Shown: piece by piece, positions 1-11,895 of the stretch
Layout of the letters: every line of letters starts with the position of its first letter
Position numbering within the stretch: the stretch's first letter is position 1
Assembly (NCBI RefSeq): GCF_010093535.1
Contig: NW_022985168.1
Coordinates: 341,147-405,146 of the forward strand
Reading direction: 5' to 3'
From: Lindgomyces ingoldianus
Taxonomy: Eukaryota > Ascomycota > Dothideomycetes > Pleosporales > Lindgomycetaceae
Length of the DNA stretch: 64,000 bases
Program-made: the position numbers and the translations under genes
Notes under the pieces: model-generated
What the model was told of the DNA's origin: nothing
The model's database searches: none
Seen by the model: the letters and a program-made list of their open reading frames with translations, nothing else

Positions 1-1048
1 GAGCCGAATGGATCGCACTCCCATGCTAGTTCCTTTAGCGACATCTTAGGATAATCCGGGTGAGGCGTTGGCCAGTAGAACAAGAGGAATCCAAGCGCAG
101 TGACGGCATGAAGGGCGGCTTGGATCCAGAAAACGCCACGCCACCCATCTGCACTTCGGCTTGTCAAAGCTCCAGCTCCAAGGCCACCGGCACTGTAATG
201 GTTAGTTGTTTTATATTCTGTAGAGGTTGAGGTGTACTCACATTGAACCTACTGATGCTCCAATGAAGGAGAAGGCGTTCGCGACAGCACGGTATTTGAG
301 AGGTAACACTTCAGCTTGAATAGCGTGGATAATGGGTGCGGTAGATAGCGTAATGCCAATCAGAATAGAGCCTCCAATCAACATGGACATATTCTGAGCC
401 TTTGCGGAAATGACGGCTCCTGCGAAAGCGAATAGCGGAGGGATAGACGACATGTATTTACGATCCAAAACGTCCGAGAGACGGCCAACGGTAGGGGAGA
501 AGATGCTTTGCATGAGGAGAGGACCTTGAATGATCCATCCGGAGATCTCCTAGATATAATGATATCAGCCAGATATCATCATGCGCTATTATACAAAACC
601 CGTTTGAAAGGATACCTTAGAAGCTTAGTATCTAGGCCAAAATGTCGTCCATGAGAAACCAAGCCTCTAGGGTCCATATTACATACAGTGTTTCTGTCGG
701 AATTCTGCAGAAAGAGGGCAGAGTTAAAAACATACCGGTTCTCCTAGGTCTCTAACAATAAAGGCAAGAACTTGACCAGCCGCCGTAACGACGAAGACTT
801 GCGCCATGAGACTACAAGAGATGTCAGTTTCTCCAGCGCGCATGTGCACCACAAACAATAGTAACAAACCAAAAGCATGTCAAGAAGATAATAAGCCATG
901 ATCTCCACCCTAGGTGGATGTGGAAGTTGTTTTCATGAGCCTGCTTGAGGACAAGGGGGACATCCTTTTGGGATAGGTAAGGGGAGCTCGGCGTCTCCAC
1001 GGGCTCGATGGTATTTTCGATTCGAACTTGCTCGGGCTTGCCCTCCAT
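1..1048 (-). CDS. MFS transporter, TRI12/siderophore-transporter-like, 3' end cut by window
   Basis: Membrane transporter of the major facilitator superfamily, closest in style to fungal TRI12-type efflux pumps and siderophore transporters (DHA2-like, 14 helices); the substrate cannot be told. Inferred exons are complement(870..1048), (736..811), (242..549) and (1..192). Introns 812-869 and 193-241 have CTGAC/CTAAC branch sites. The start at 1048 opens a hydrophilic N-tail (MEGKPEQ), followed by a first helix around WLIIFLTCFW. Exon 2 gives MAQVFVVTAAGQV..RDLG; exon 3 carries the MFS loop motif GRLSDVLDRKYM; exon 4 gives GWRGVFWIQAALHAVTALG, then YPKMSLKELAWECDP, typical of the family after helix 6. 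The intron 550-735 (186 bp) is unusually long and could hide a small exon. About the first 250 residues are present; the C-terminal half lies left of the window. Confidence 0.88.
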
Positions 1049-2376
1049 GGCAGGTGGTGATTGCGGATGAATTTTATGGGTATTATGAGTAGTGAAGCAG
1101 GGTAACACCACTGGTATATATGGTCACTATTGCTGGAACGCTTTAATAAACGCCCAATGTTCCACAAGACGGTTGACGGCCACTTGAGCGGCGCTTTTGT
1201 GGAGTACGACATTACCGAGCGTTTTTCCTGTATCCCGTGGTGTCCAGAACGCCGGAAAGTTATGAGGAGAATGCAAAATGTGGTGCATATGCAGGGTAAT
1301 GCAGATTGAAAGGTCAGCCTTTGCGGAGGAATCTCCAATAAATGAATGTCATCCTAGCCCATATCTGCGGTAGCTTCCAAATTCTTCATGCTAGTGCATA
1401 TTTGCGGGAGAAAGACCCCTCACTTTAGCCGTCCAATTCGCTGTCGTTTTTGGAGATCTGCCTTGGCCGTCCTTTCGCCAAGGTTGGAGTACGATGACTT
1501 GCGATGTGGAAAGTAGTCCAAAAAATGTCTACACATCGCATTCGAGTCGAGTACTTGTGGGGCAGACGGAAAGTGACGGACAATGGGGACAAAGAAATGT
1601 GAATGGATCTGAAGCTAAGGCGTGAAAGTAGAGTGTTCACCTCAGAGGGGTGGGTGGCCCGTGCATATCGAATCCTTGTGCTGATGGACACCAATCCCAA
1701 GTATCCCCATTAGGACAAGAACCACATCTTGACAGATGACAAACTTTGTAGGTGTAAAGGTATCAACTGCGATATGATATAGCTAAGCGGGTGGCAAGAA
1801 GGTTGCTGTTCACAAGCTACGCAATGTACAGACCAACCCAACAGCAAAGTTTCATCATATCTTCAATTCACTGTGTTTACGTCCAATATCTTCTGGAAGT
1901 CTACTTCCCCAAGTTATTGACTAGGGCAGACTACTGTACCCCAGCTTCGTGCCCGGCTTGCTATGAATCTGCTGCTGATCTCTTCGGCACATGAAATGAG
2001 GTTGAGGACAAGCGTTTGCAAGAGATAGAAGAAGGCTACAACAAGCCACAAAAGCTTGGCTCTTCTTAAATACTCTTTGCAACCCGGGATGTGTGGGGCT
2101 GGAAGTTGCTTGGCGTGAGCTGATGGAGCTCGGTTCCGCCATAATACGAATAACGGAATGGAATAGGTGGGCTCGATCTGAACACTATTGGAGAGAGCTT
2201 GGGGAAGACAGGGAATAGATTACAGGCGTTTCCCGTTAAGTTGGAAGATAGAATATGACATACGAGTATTTGCAAACAATTTTGAAGCGAGAGAAACAAA
2301 TGCAAATTGTCTCAAGCTAACCCATTCCGTCGAGTTCCCCCTACAGGGGGAATCACTTCAACAAAACTCTCCAAGC
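1049..2376. other. intergenic region, no supported gene
   Basis: This 1.3 kb lies between the start of the transporter gene and the stop of the dioxygenase gene, so it should hold the transporter promoter and the dioxygenase 3' UTR and terminator. Base composition is normal and not RIP-like. Short open frames on both strands lack recognisable motifs and have no convincing splice partners. I see no gene here. Confidence 0.6.
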
Positions 2377-3475
2377 TTATGCGCTAGCCTTCATAACAGA
2401 TGCGGACACAGAAATGTCTTCAACCTTCCCTTCACCCATAACTTTCTGCAAATTGAAACCTCTTGCCTCTTGCCCAGCATTCAACCCCCATGCTGTTGTG
2501 CTATCGTCATGTACCGTTGTCCTCCTCATATCTCTCCTGAACTTCCCTTCGAAACTTCCCCCTGTTGCCCTATGCATCACGCAAGTGTTGTCCCAAGCTA
2601 CCATATCGCTTTCATTAAACCAATCCACACTCAACACGTACTTAGGCTGGGTCACATGGTCCATCAGCTTCTTTAGCAGAGCATTGGACTCGTCTCCAGG
2701 AATAGGTCCCTCTGCAGTTTCAAGATGATGGCAGTGTGCCGCGATGTACAGATTGGTACGGCCAGAGGGCTCATGTGTCTGAACCAATTTATGGCGAGTC
2801 ATGGGTTGCGACGTGGGATCGAGGTCCTTGAAGTATTCCGGAGACCCGCTCTTCCTCGAATGCAAGAGTGTGTGTGCACCAATATAATCCTTTTCTAACA
2901 ACTCCTTCTTTAGGCTTTCGTCTAGTTCATCCCACGCAGTCCTACTATCAGCAAATTCAGTCTCGCCGCCCATACCAGGTGGTGGAAGTTCAACGGCTCT
3001 GAGGAGGGACCAGCTAGCTCGGCGTGGGTTAAAGGACGAGTCGACGTGGAACAAGGCGTTGCCTCTATTATAGTGCGATCGAGGAGCATCGGGGTGGATC
3101 GGATTTCCATCCTCATCAACATTGCCGGCATCGAAGAGTTCAAAGTGCTTGTAGCGCAACTTGCGACCGCTAGTGAGGTATCTTTTGACGTTGTCAAGTT
3201 CGCCGATCTTAGAGGAGAATACAACGTGTTCATCATCCGTCATTCCTGTGTTGCGGAAAACTAGAACGCCGTACTGTGTCGTGTAAGTAACCGCACGGCA
3301 AACAATTCAGTGGGGGCATTGGACGTACTTTGGCCATCGCGGCCTTGATCTCTCGCAATTGCTCATCCGACATATCCATGAAGTCAGCTCCGATGACTTC
3401 TGCTGCATAGCTTGGATGTAGTTCTTTAACAGTAATCATCTTGAAGGGAGTATCTTGAATGAGAACGCCTGGCAT
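2377..3475 (-). CDS. TfdA/TauD-family Fe(II)/2-oxoglutarate-dependent dioxygenase
   Basis: Predicted cytosolic non-haem iron oxygenase that couples oxidative decarboxylation of 2-oxoglutarate to hydroxylation of a small acid. It resembles the 2,4-D dioxygenase (TfdA) branch; the natural fungal substrate is unknown. Two exons, complement(3329..3475) and complement(2377..3273), with a 55-bp intron (GTACGT..ACACAG), give 347 residues, somewhat longer than bacterial TfdA. The iron triad is visible: His125 and Asp127 in NALFHVDSS and His283 in CVMHRATGG; Arg299/300 in RRDMRRTTV is the likely 2-oxoglutarate-binding arginine. The junction restores the family stretch YGVLVFRNTGMTDDEHVVFS. No signal peptide is seen. 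All key residues are intact. Its neighbour, the TRI12-like transporter, is on the same strand, but a functional link is only a guess. Confidence 0.92.
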
Positions 3476-5065
3476 TTTGGCTGTCTAGATAGGTAGAATT
3501 TTGGTGGCTTGAAGGAGATGAGAGAAATTAAGGTATCTTTCAAAGGTAGTCGGAGCTAAGGTTACTTGAAAGCAGTGCAGTGATGATGCTATCAGATTGG
3601 ATTAGGAGAGGATTTAAACAAACGGAGAATCTTCTAAATATATTATAGCTCGAAGCCACAGCAGTCAAGCACTACCGGTAATAAAGTCCATATGCATAGA
3701 GCAGACCTACAGCGGGGAAATGATGCTCAAACATCCCGCAATCCCAGCAACTTCCGGTCCTTACCAGCCTGCTGGAGCCGCCGGCATTTCTTGAAGAACA
3801 TCAATGGAAATTCTCGTGATTCTGGAGACATTAGGGACATTACAGAGCTTCGATTCAAGACACTCGCCGCTCCAGTGATGATAGCGCGGATATCCGTGAT
3901 GTTGAAGAGACCCCTCCCCCGCTTCTTGCAGCAGCGGCATCTCCACAATGAATGTGGGGCGATGGGGCCCTTGCACTCGGAACTTGATCCGTAAGACAAA
4001 CTCCAACAAGCGCCAGCTCTCCAACAACTTTCTCTTTCTTTTTTCCGTTGGTGAGGTTGGCCGGAGTGGTTTCAGCTTCGTGGGACATCCGCCAAGACAA
4101 TAGCCGGACTCCCCCAAGGACCTCAAGCATCACAACCTACCACCCACTAACTCCGCTCAAGCTTGCTTCGCTTCCCACAGCTTCTATCCTTTAGACACCT
4201 CCTTTGTATGCGTTGGAGCTACTTTATGCTAGCGTTGGTACAAAATCGTAAGCCACACTCAGCACATTCTAGAAGCCATTTGGTCTGCGTAGCATACCAA
4301 TCGCACAATTTTCTTCCTTCAGTTTCTTGAAGCCATACTGGGGTAGTGATTGGATAGTGTAGATCCAAGTGAAGAAGACAGCGGATCTATGAAGAGTTGG
4401 TTACTCTGAGTTCGCTAGGGGAACGGGAAAGTGTTCTGAGGGAGGAGACTGCTGCGATAGTTTTGTTGCACGCTCGGTGAAGACTTCACTCAGGCCTGGG
4501 AGGATAAATGTTCTAGTCGAGTAAATGTCTCCTCCATTTCTGCTATGAGGTGTTTGAATCCGTCCACGGCACTAGCTCAACCACTACAACAGTTGGTAGA
4601 AATCAGGAGAGTGTGTATATGAGCACACCGCTTGATAGAAGTGTTGCGGCGGGTTCCCGCATGATGCCATCGCAAGGTTTGGAGAGGGCTGTCCGGAACT
4701 GGCTTTGGGGAATTTCATCATTCCCAATCTCGAAGTTCATGTGGGTGGAAGAAGTTAGGGAGGAAGCAAGTAAGGTGGAAGTGGGTCACACCATCAAGTG
4801 GTGTCGTCATGGCAACGCGACGCGTCCAACCTAAAAATTACCCATCTTCCCTCCCTAAAATCACTGCGTTACACCTGGAGAAGAAGAGAAAGAACGTTCA
4901 CCTCAAATCGAGCACCAACCCAAAGTGGCGGGTCGCACCTTCACTGCGGTTAACAGCAACGGAGCAAGTATATTTTCCTTCCACTATCAATCCCCTGGGC
5001 CAACCTGTTCCTGGTTAGCATTTCCTTTCATTTGGCGTACGTTCTATCTTCATCCACTGTCCGCC
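3476..5065. promoter_or_regulatory. divergent intergenic region with presumed promoters
   Basis: About 1.6 kb separates the divergent starts of the dioxygenase (3475, minus) and the 673-residue protein (5066, plus), so it should carry both promoters. Several overlapping open frames exist at 3.7-4.1 kb; the one at 4126-3761 (minus) reads for 121 codons but shows no domain or signal peptide, and I could not build a convincing spliced model. An in-frame AUG at 4925, upstream of the chosen start, is more likely 5' leader than protein. Confidence 0.5.
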
Positions 5066-7186
5066 ATGCCCGCCTCCTCAGTAAGAGACGAGGAATATGT
5101 CACTGTATTTCACGGACCGGTCACAGCAGAGGGTAAACCACTCACATCAAGAACCCTATTTCATCATTTCTCTAGAGTTGTCGAGCAGGTGCACGTTCAA
5201 AACGGCTATTGGCGCTTCCAATCAGAAGGAGACGGTCGCGATGATGCTCGAGCTTTCTGCAAAGGACTGCAGAGCGCCGAGGAAGTCATCTTAAGTGAGA
5301 TGCTCGGCATGGGCTCTCACGACGATATAGAGCTACGATGGATATCTGGAAAATCAGACTCATATCGCATCGCTCGCCGGGGAACTGCAAAGCAGCACCT
5401 TCGGGCGATTTTGGAGGAGCGAAGGATTCTCGGACTGCCAGACCTAGGTGAACAAGAGGTCCCTGTATATCCTATTGATCGCGAGCGCAAGTTATCTCAA
5501 CTTCGGACCGGGAAGCATCGCAAGCAACAGTCCACCTGGGAGAAGACTTCTGCGGAGCCTTCGGCTAACGGAAAATCGAACCACTTGACCTCACTAGAAT
5601 TAAGGTTAGGAAGTCGATCGCGCACCGATGCCCTAGCATCACCGACTATTCTCTCCACACAATCTTCACCAGATAGAAACCGACATATGAGTTTGCGATT
5701 GGCCAACACTGTGTCCCTTTCTCCGGCACTGCAGCCTAGGGTAATTAGCAGCAATGTCCAGGCTCGAGCTAGTCAAGCACTTAGGAGTTCTAGTCATGGG
5801 ACTGTACCGCAACCAGATACAAATATGACAGACTTTCAGAGTGCGATAGAGCACCACGAAATTCACAGTCGTCGGTCAGGGTTAGATGGTAAAAGTCTTG
5901 CGAAGACGCCAACACGATCCGTTGCGCTCATATCTCACTCAAAGCCTCCCCCAGATCGAAATGATTCAGCGTCCTCCGACCAGACTCAGACACAACCCTA
6001 TGATTCCAGTTCGAGCGAGGAGGCACAACGTCAAGCTAGTACACTCTATCGTTCACCCAATCGACGAGACATGATCCAACAAGATGTCTCTTCAATCTTT
6101 ATGAGACCGGCTAGCGATGAGGAAGTGAAGACTGACAAGACGACTAGATATGGGGCGACAAGTGTCAGCAAAACCAGCGTCCAAGAAGTACGTTATCTAC
6201 ACCCAAGGTGTAGCGTGGCTGGTCCGTATTCGAGAGGCACACCTCCTGCTTCTGGTCTTGTAATCAAGGCGCAAAGCAGCACAATGGACACGCCAGCTGT
6301 AGGGGAGGAGAAGCAGGCCCTGGGGCTTCACGATATTTTTGACTCGGACTCCGATGAGTCCACCGCGATCTTCATGGCCAACGAAAAAGAAAAGAAAGCA
6401 GTTGCTTCGCAGGCTAGCACCACTGCCCCTGAACTCAACACCTCAGATTTCAGTATGATTATAAACGATATTCATGCTAACCACACTTCGCCTTCAGACC
6501 TGGCAAATTCCAAGGAGAATTCACAAGCCAGCGATAAAGGCCAGGAGACTGCGACTTCCCTAATTATTGACTTAACAGATGGCGACTCAGTCACTGGATA
6601 TGTTGCTCCTTGTGACCCCCCTATTCTCAAAAAAGAGACGCCTTTCGGTTTGAGCGATATCTTATCCAGCACGCTATTACTGTGCATGGAATGCGATCAA
6701 CTTCAAAGTCACCAGTCAGACTGTCACATAGGCAGTAAGTTCCTCCCCAACTCTCTAAATCAGAACCACTAAAATTAGACAGGTGTGCAATTCCAGCCCC
6801 TGGTAGAATTAAACATGCTCCAGCTTCGAAGTATTGCGGACGCCGTCGAACGCAACGATCCTGAGCCTTGGCGGGAACACCAAGGACCACCAAGAACGCC
6901 CTCTCCAGACCCCGATAGGATAAACGACCTAGCGGAGATAGCGAGGGACCTTGGAGCGAGGGATGACCCGGATTTGAAAGATTTACCAGACAGTATGCTG
7001 CTCCTGATGTGGTCGCTGAAGAATGCGCCGGGTGCAAAAGTCCTCAGACAGTGAGTGAACGGCGAACTTTTTTTGACACCCATTTTAACGATTTAATGCA
7101 GTGGTCAAGATGGCGAAAATTACGAGGAACACTGCAGTCAAGAGGAAATGGAGGAAATGGAGACTCGAATGAGGAGAGCAGCATAG
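5066..7186 (+). CDS. uncharacterised protein with SUMO-interaction-like motif and Cys/His cluster
   Basis: I do not recognise this 673-residue protein. Exons 5066..6734, 6783..7050 and 7102..7186, with introns of 48 and 51 bp (GTAAGT..ACAG; GTGAGT..GCAG), restore one frame. The start at 5066 has a good context (CCGCCATGCC); an upstream in-frame AUG at 4925 would add 47 residues that look like leader. Residues 1 to ~150 are compact (TLFHHFSRVVEQVHVQNGYW, then RWISGKSDSYRIARR) and may form a domain. Residues ~150-480 are Ser/Thr/Gln-rich and look disordered. At 500-505 lies IIDLTD followed by acidic residues, the form of a SUMO-interacting motif. Cys540, Cys543, His549, Cys553 and His554 could bind zinc. 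The C-terminus is acidic, then basic. A nuclear, SUMO-linked role is inference only. Confidence 0.82.
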
Positions 7187-7744
7187 GCCAATGGCCAACA
7201 GAGCCACGACAATCTCGGCGATGGGCACCACGATAAAGGCTCAGGTATTAGTTTAGGCTAATAGGCAATGATGGTGGGCAAGGTCCACTGACACCTTACA
7301 ATATATATATAGACTTATGCTATACCCCAGTAACATCGTCGACTTAGAGTGCAATGCATGATAACGAATATGCGACCATTGAACCTAACAACAGCAAGAT
7401 CTACGAGTAACACTATCAATACGAATTGCTAACATTCAAACAGTGAATGGGGCGTTTCTGTGTGGAAAGGGCTAGCCTCTGAGTAATCGATTGAGGGTAA
7501 CAATTAGATACTGCAATTAAGCTGATGCTCTATGTATTACGAGAGCAATGTTTAGAGTTTCGAACCTACCACGGGAAAGAAATCCTAGCGTCAAGCAAGA
7601 GCAAATTTATAGGTAGCTGTGACTAAATTGTGAATCCTGTCAACCATCTCCTCCCCCGAGACCTCCTCCAAGGAAACTCTATCCTACCTTTTGTGCAACC
7701 TATCCAGCCCATTCCTCCGTGAACAGACCCGCACATTTGAATTT
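7187..7744. other. convergent intergenic region
   Basis: This stretch lies between two converging genes and should contain both 3' UTRs and polyadenylation sites. It has an AT-rich run near 7300 (alternating TA) but no coding signal, repeat or RNA gene that I can identify. Confidence 0.6.
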
Positions 7745-9073
7745 TTAGCTTTTGTATCTCTCATACATTGCATCTTCAAACATTCGGGTAAAGCCCGCAC
7801 ACTTAGCATCCCCAGGTGGAACAACTTGGCCTGCATATAGACCAGCAAGTCCCGTCTTACGGTCGCAGAACTAAATACCAGTCAGGAGAGACTCATTTTC
7901 TTCCAATCCATGAAGGATAACAGGCAACTTACCCAGATCAGGTTCGGCACCCCACCCCACATCAACGTCCCCTCCTTCATTCCCTTTCCTCCAGGCGCAT
8001 CGCCGCACAAAAACAAGCCTCCTAACGCATAATCTTTCCTCACTTCTTGTGATATACCACCCATTGCATTATTGGCTTCCGCGTTCTGCATGAACGCGTT
8101 CAAGGTATCAGAACCTCCCTTGCTGAGATATGGAGTGAACAAAAGTTCAACCGTCTCCTTCTTTAGGATCTTCTCATTCTCGTCGGTAGCTAGTACGCCC
8201 TGGAGAATCTTGATGTACTCTTCAGCGGAAGAGAAAACGCCCTGTCCACCCATGCAATCTTCCACTTCGTTCTTTTCCCCATCTTGATATGGCTGCCTTT
8301 CGTTGGTGTAGACGATTTTCCCGGACTCAGGGTCGCGCTTGTTCATGTCTGCCATGTGAGCCTTCAGATCTGGACGAGAGGCTAGGAAGAAGGTCATGTT
8401 CCTAACCCCAAGCGGCTCCCAAAGGTGCTTCTTCATGTAATCCTGTAATGACATCTTTGAAACACGCTCAACGAGTAGCCCGGCATAGTCGATACCAGGT
8501 CCGTAGGCCCAACTCGTTCCAGGTTCAAACACGAGGGGTAACCGGCCAAACCGGGTTAGGAGTTTAGAATCCGTTGCTGGGACGAGATTGTGGTATTTCA
8601 GCCATCCAGCTGCAAGTGGATGCATGGAGTCATAGGTCAGCCCGCTTGAATGTGTCAAGAGTAATTTCAAAGAGATGGGATTCTTGTGTGGGACTTCAAT
8701 TGGTTTACCAGTGTCATCAAATCCAGTGAGTACGGGCTGGTCCCTGAGTTCGGGGATGATGTCGTAGATGGGTCCATCCAGGGAGAGCAGACCACGTTCG
8801 ACAAGTTGCATGGCACAAATTGAAGTCATAAGCTTGGTGCATGAGGCAATCCACATAACGCTGTTCAATTGCAAGGGAGATTGGTCTCCACCGGGTTGGA
8901 TGGAGCGTTTACCGAAGGTCTTCGCATACTTGAAGGAACCTAGCATGGGTAAGCGCGAGAAGGGAAGAGTTCAGATGCGTAGCTATACCATCACGATTGA
9001 CAGCTTGTAAGACACAGCCCGGGATGTCAAGATCCTCACACGCTTTCTTGATAACCTGCTCAAGGTCTTCCAT
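7745..9073 (-). CDS. LovD/EstB-like serine acyltransferase or esterase (class C beta-lactamase fold)
   Basis: Serine hydrolase of the beta-lactamase/transpeptidase-like family that includes the lovastatin acyltransferase LovD and the esterase EstB; it would hydrolyse or transfer acyl groups on small molecules. Exons complement(8989..9073), (7933..8939) and (7745..7870), with introns of 49 and 62 bp (branch CTTACC and CTGAC), give 405 residues, close to LovD (about 413). The first exon reads MEDLEQVIKKACEDLDIPG, which the intron joins to NRDGSFKYAKTFGKRS. The nucleophile motif SCTK holds Ser61 and Lys64; the second-motif Tyr174 is in SWAYGPGIDYAG; the third motif WGG is at 356-358; the last exon ends FEDAMYERYKS as usual for the family. 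No signal peptide, so probably cytosolic. LovD-type enzymes often sit in secondary-metabolite clusters, but no polyketide synthase is in view. Confidence 0.92.
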
Positions 9074-10429
9074 GACTCAATGCAGTGCTATAAAAAGTAG
9101 GCTCGTTTTCGTCACTGCTCAGCTCGAGCCCGTCTGAATATTGCTAAATTGAAAGGGTTAGAAGTGAGACCCAAGATAGGGTTTTAACATGGAGGTTGAA
9201 ATAAACGGTGAGGGGTCTTGCGGACCGATGTAACAAGGTGCGACTTATCCTTCGGGATTCCTCCGAGTCAGATTGTCAGAAAGAATTAGGCAACAACCAA
9301 CGCAGGACTCCAGACTCTCTACACACTCAATTCAGACACTTGCTCGTTCACTTGAGACTAGGAGGCTCGTTAGTGTTAGAGCTGTCTCGGTACCTAGGTA
9401 TCGCGGAGTGGGGATTCATTCGCTAGTCCATAAATACATTTGCCGGTTTGATCAAGCGGCGGATAAAATGGCGGCAACACCACGACTAAGTAAATTCTCT
9501 ATCTTCTCTAATTAGACTTGCGAGCGTGTGTTTTTAATAGACATATCTAAGCACAGAAGGGCCGCGGAATCAAACACGAAATAATGTAATTTAAGTTCGA
9601 AGGCTCTACAACGGGCCGCCCAATCAATCATGGGTTTGGCGTCCCAACATACTATATCAACCACATAGCTCCTCGGGTCCTCAGTCCACAATACATCACT
9701 TCCCTTATAACTCATCTCCTCTGTAAGGCTACATGTAAAGTAAAGTAGCGGAGTATCCGGTCCGTTTTATGAAGGATTGATTGGTCGAGGTGTTGAATCG
9801 TCCAAACCACGTCGAACTTTCGAATTGAATAAATTAGATAATTGAGAAGAATTCCCTCTCTCAAACCTTGTCACAAACTCCATTTAGCAAACCAACTCAA
9901 GATCACCCTCGTTGTCTCTGCATCCTCGCAAGTGGTCAAATTCGTGTCTTCGTTTGGAAAGGTGCTGGGCCAGTCATGGTATAAGTTGCTAGTTGTACAG
10001 TAATTGACGATTAAGGCTATTCAACTCTAGAAGAACTCACCTGGCTACAGCACAAGGTAGTGAGCAGCAAGCTTTTAGACCTTAATCCTGCGTCTACAGA
10101 GATCTATAATCTCAGCTCTCTTAACTAGAGTACGGCGTACTTTAGTTGAATTGTACTACTCGTACAGATCACGTGAGCTGTAACAGTTCAGATACGTTTA
10201 CCTACCTCTCCTCCTCCCTGGGGTACGAACGTACACAAATCTCACCCGCACAGGCCTCAAAATCGCCCAATCGTACAGTACTACGCCTCGTTGGAAGCAC
10301 TGAAGCTGCGTACGCCATCGGCGTCTTCTCTTTCTTCTCACACCACAATCACCACTCCACTTCCTCAAATGTAGCAATCACAGGCTTGATCTTCCCTACA
10401 CCGTAGATGATCGCGTCAGACACTCCTGA
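9074..10429. other. intergenic region, no supported gene
   Basis: This should hold the promoter of the acyltransferase gene and that of the broken Cys-rich gene downstream. Short open frames occur (for example 9715-9512 minus, 67 codons) without motif or splice context. Composition is normal. No tRNA-like fold was noticed. Confidence 0.55.
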
Positions 10430-11340
10430 ATTTCCGTAAGAGTCGCTGTGCTATTTTCGATATTCATTTTCTCGTGTTCTCTAGTTGCGGCGAATTGAAC
10501 ATGCTACTACCCTGCGGGATTGGAGAATAGAGGTCAAGCCTGCTTCCCTGATGCTCTTGTCTCTGCTTGCTGCGGCTCTGGCTTCGTCTGCTTAAGCAAT
10601 GGACTCTGTATTCCAAGACCTGATGATCGAAAGGGATATCAGTACAAGACTACGAAAGCGGGTGTACGGATTCTTCTTGGAACTCGTCTTCCTATCCTCG
10701 ATTCTGCGTCTCACGTAGGTAAAGCCATTCCTCCTCGGGGGCAACTAATTTATCCGCAGAGGACGAGAATCTCGATGCAGGTGAAGGATTGCAGAGCTGT
10801 TCTGGAGGGGACGATCGCTACTGCTGTAACAAGGATTATGACTGTTGCTCCAACTCAACCAACATCTTCACACTTGATGTTGCAAACATCGTCACCACCA
10901 TTCCCTATGGCAGTTCCCGCTCTACATCTGCCCCTTCCACAGCCGCAACGCCAACCTCTACGGGATCAGGAGGTAGCAGTAGCGCAGTGGCCATTGGCGC
11001 TGGAGTCGGTGCTGGTGTCGTGGGATTCCTTGTTATTCTCCTGGCCATATTCCTCATTTTAAGACGAAAGCGGAGCAAAATGAATGGCTCGGGGCAACTG
11101 GTATCATCCAATATCGAGGTAGATGGTCGATTACACCAAGCTACCAACTCAAATGAACAGTTCGCGATTCCGAACGAGCTTGAGCTTTCTGGAGAGAAGT
11201 GTGGACATATCCCAAAACATCCGATAGAAATGTCAGAAAAACCGATATATGAGATAGGGAGACCGCGCTCTCCTTTGCCTAGTATAGAAAGGCATATTAA
11301 ACAGAACCAACACCCGGGGAGATACTCCAAGGAATATTAG
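10430..11340 (+). pseudogene. broken gene for Cys-rich secreted/single-pass membrane protein
   Basis: Remnant of a fungal protein family with a signal peptide, a Cys-rich ectodomain (CYYPAG..ACCGSGFVCLSNGLC..GCTDSSW..CCNKDYDCC), a Ser/Thr-rich linker, one membrane helix (about 10984-11061, AVAIGAGVGAGVVGFLVILL, then RRKR) and a cytoplasmic tail. A 45-bp intron at 10715-10759 (GTAGGT..CGCAG) is intact and joins FCVS to QDENLDAG. Three defects are visible. The signal-peptide-like run VAVLFSIFIFSCSLVAAN has no upstream AUG in frame (the frame opens after a TGA at 10427). A TGA at 10496-10498 separates it from TCYYPAG. The frame shifts by one base between about 10617 and 10650. A 35-nt intron at that point would restore frame but would remove the Cys of SNGLC and is shorter than its neighbours. 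Sequencing error cannot be excluded. It is the last gene before the AT-rich block. Confidence 0.7.
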
Positions 11341-11895
11341 GCCTATCATATGAAGTAGATGGGTAAGCACGGTGTTTCCGGTATGTCCATTTGGAACTGA
11401 AAACCATTTTGTAGGAATTTGGGTCATGCAACCTCCGCCCACGATGCCCTCTGCCGTCGCAAGATCATGTCAATGTTAATTGCTACGGCAGACGAAAGAC
11501 GGACAGAGTTCTTCTGAATGAAAACCGAACCTGAGTCACAAAGACAAACAGATCGCAACACAAGACCGACATGCAAAGTACAACATGTTAGCACCTCATG
11601 GAGTACCATCAGGGTACATTTAACCTATCAACCCTCCTGTTAGATGTAGGAGCAACACTCAGATGATGTACCGTTATGTCCCAATCAGAGGCAGCTAATG
11701 TTCAAGAAAAGCAGAGTGATCAGTATCAGCTTACGTACTAGCTATGGAGCTAAAGAGGCTTGGAATAGGATGCTGTGCTCCGCTAATGTTTCCCAAGATT
11801 GTAAGATACGGGTGGAATAATCCAGAGCGTTAAAGTTACGAGCAGGTATTAGCCTTCCTTTTCAGAAGCTTAGATGACATAATCAGGCGTCTTGC
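11341..11895. other. intergenic transition to the AT-rich block
   Basis: Normal-composition sequence without a convincing gene. The switch to RIP-mutated sequence occurs at about 11.9 kb, where CA and TG dinucleotides suddenly become rare and TA-rich runs begin. Confidence 0.6.

Noticed and set aside
910..1994. Several short frames between the first two genes
   Set aside because: They overlap the transporter's first exon or lack splice partners, motifs and codon regularity.
3692..4133. Overlapping small frames upstream of the dioxygenase
   Set aside because: Three frames of similar length overlap on both strands; none has a domain, signal peptide or consistent intron structure.
10609..10645. 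A 35-nt intron (GTATTC..TATCAG) that would restore frame in the Cys-rich gene
   Set aside because: It is shorter than the other introns in the window (45-58 bp), deletes the conserved Cys of SNGLC, and does not solve the missing AUG or the TGA at 10496.
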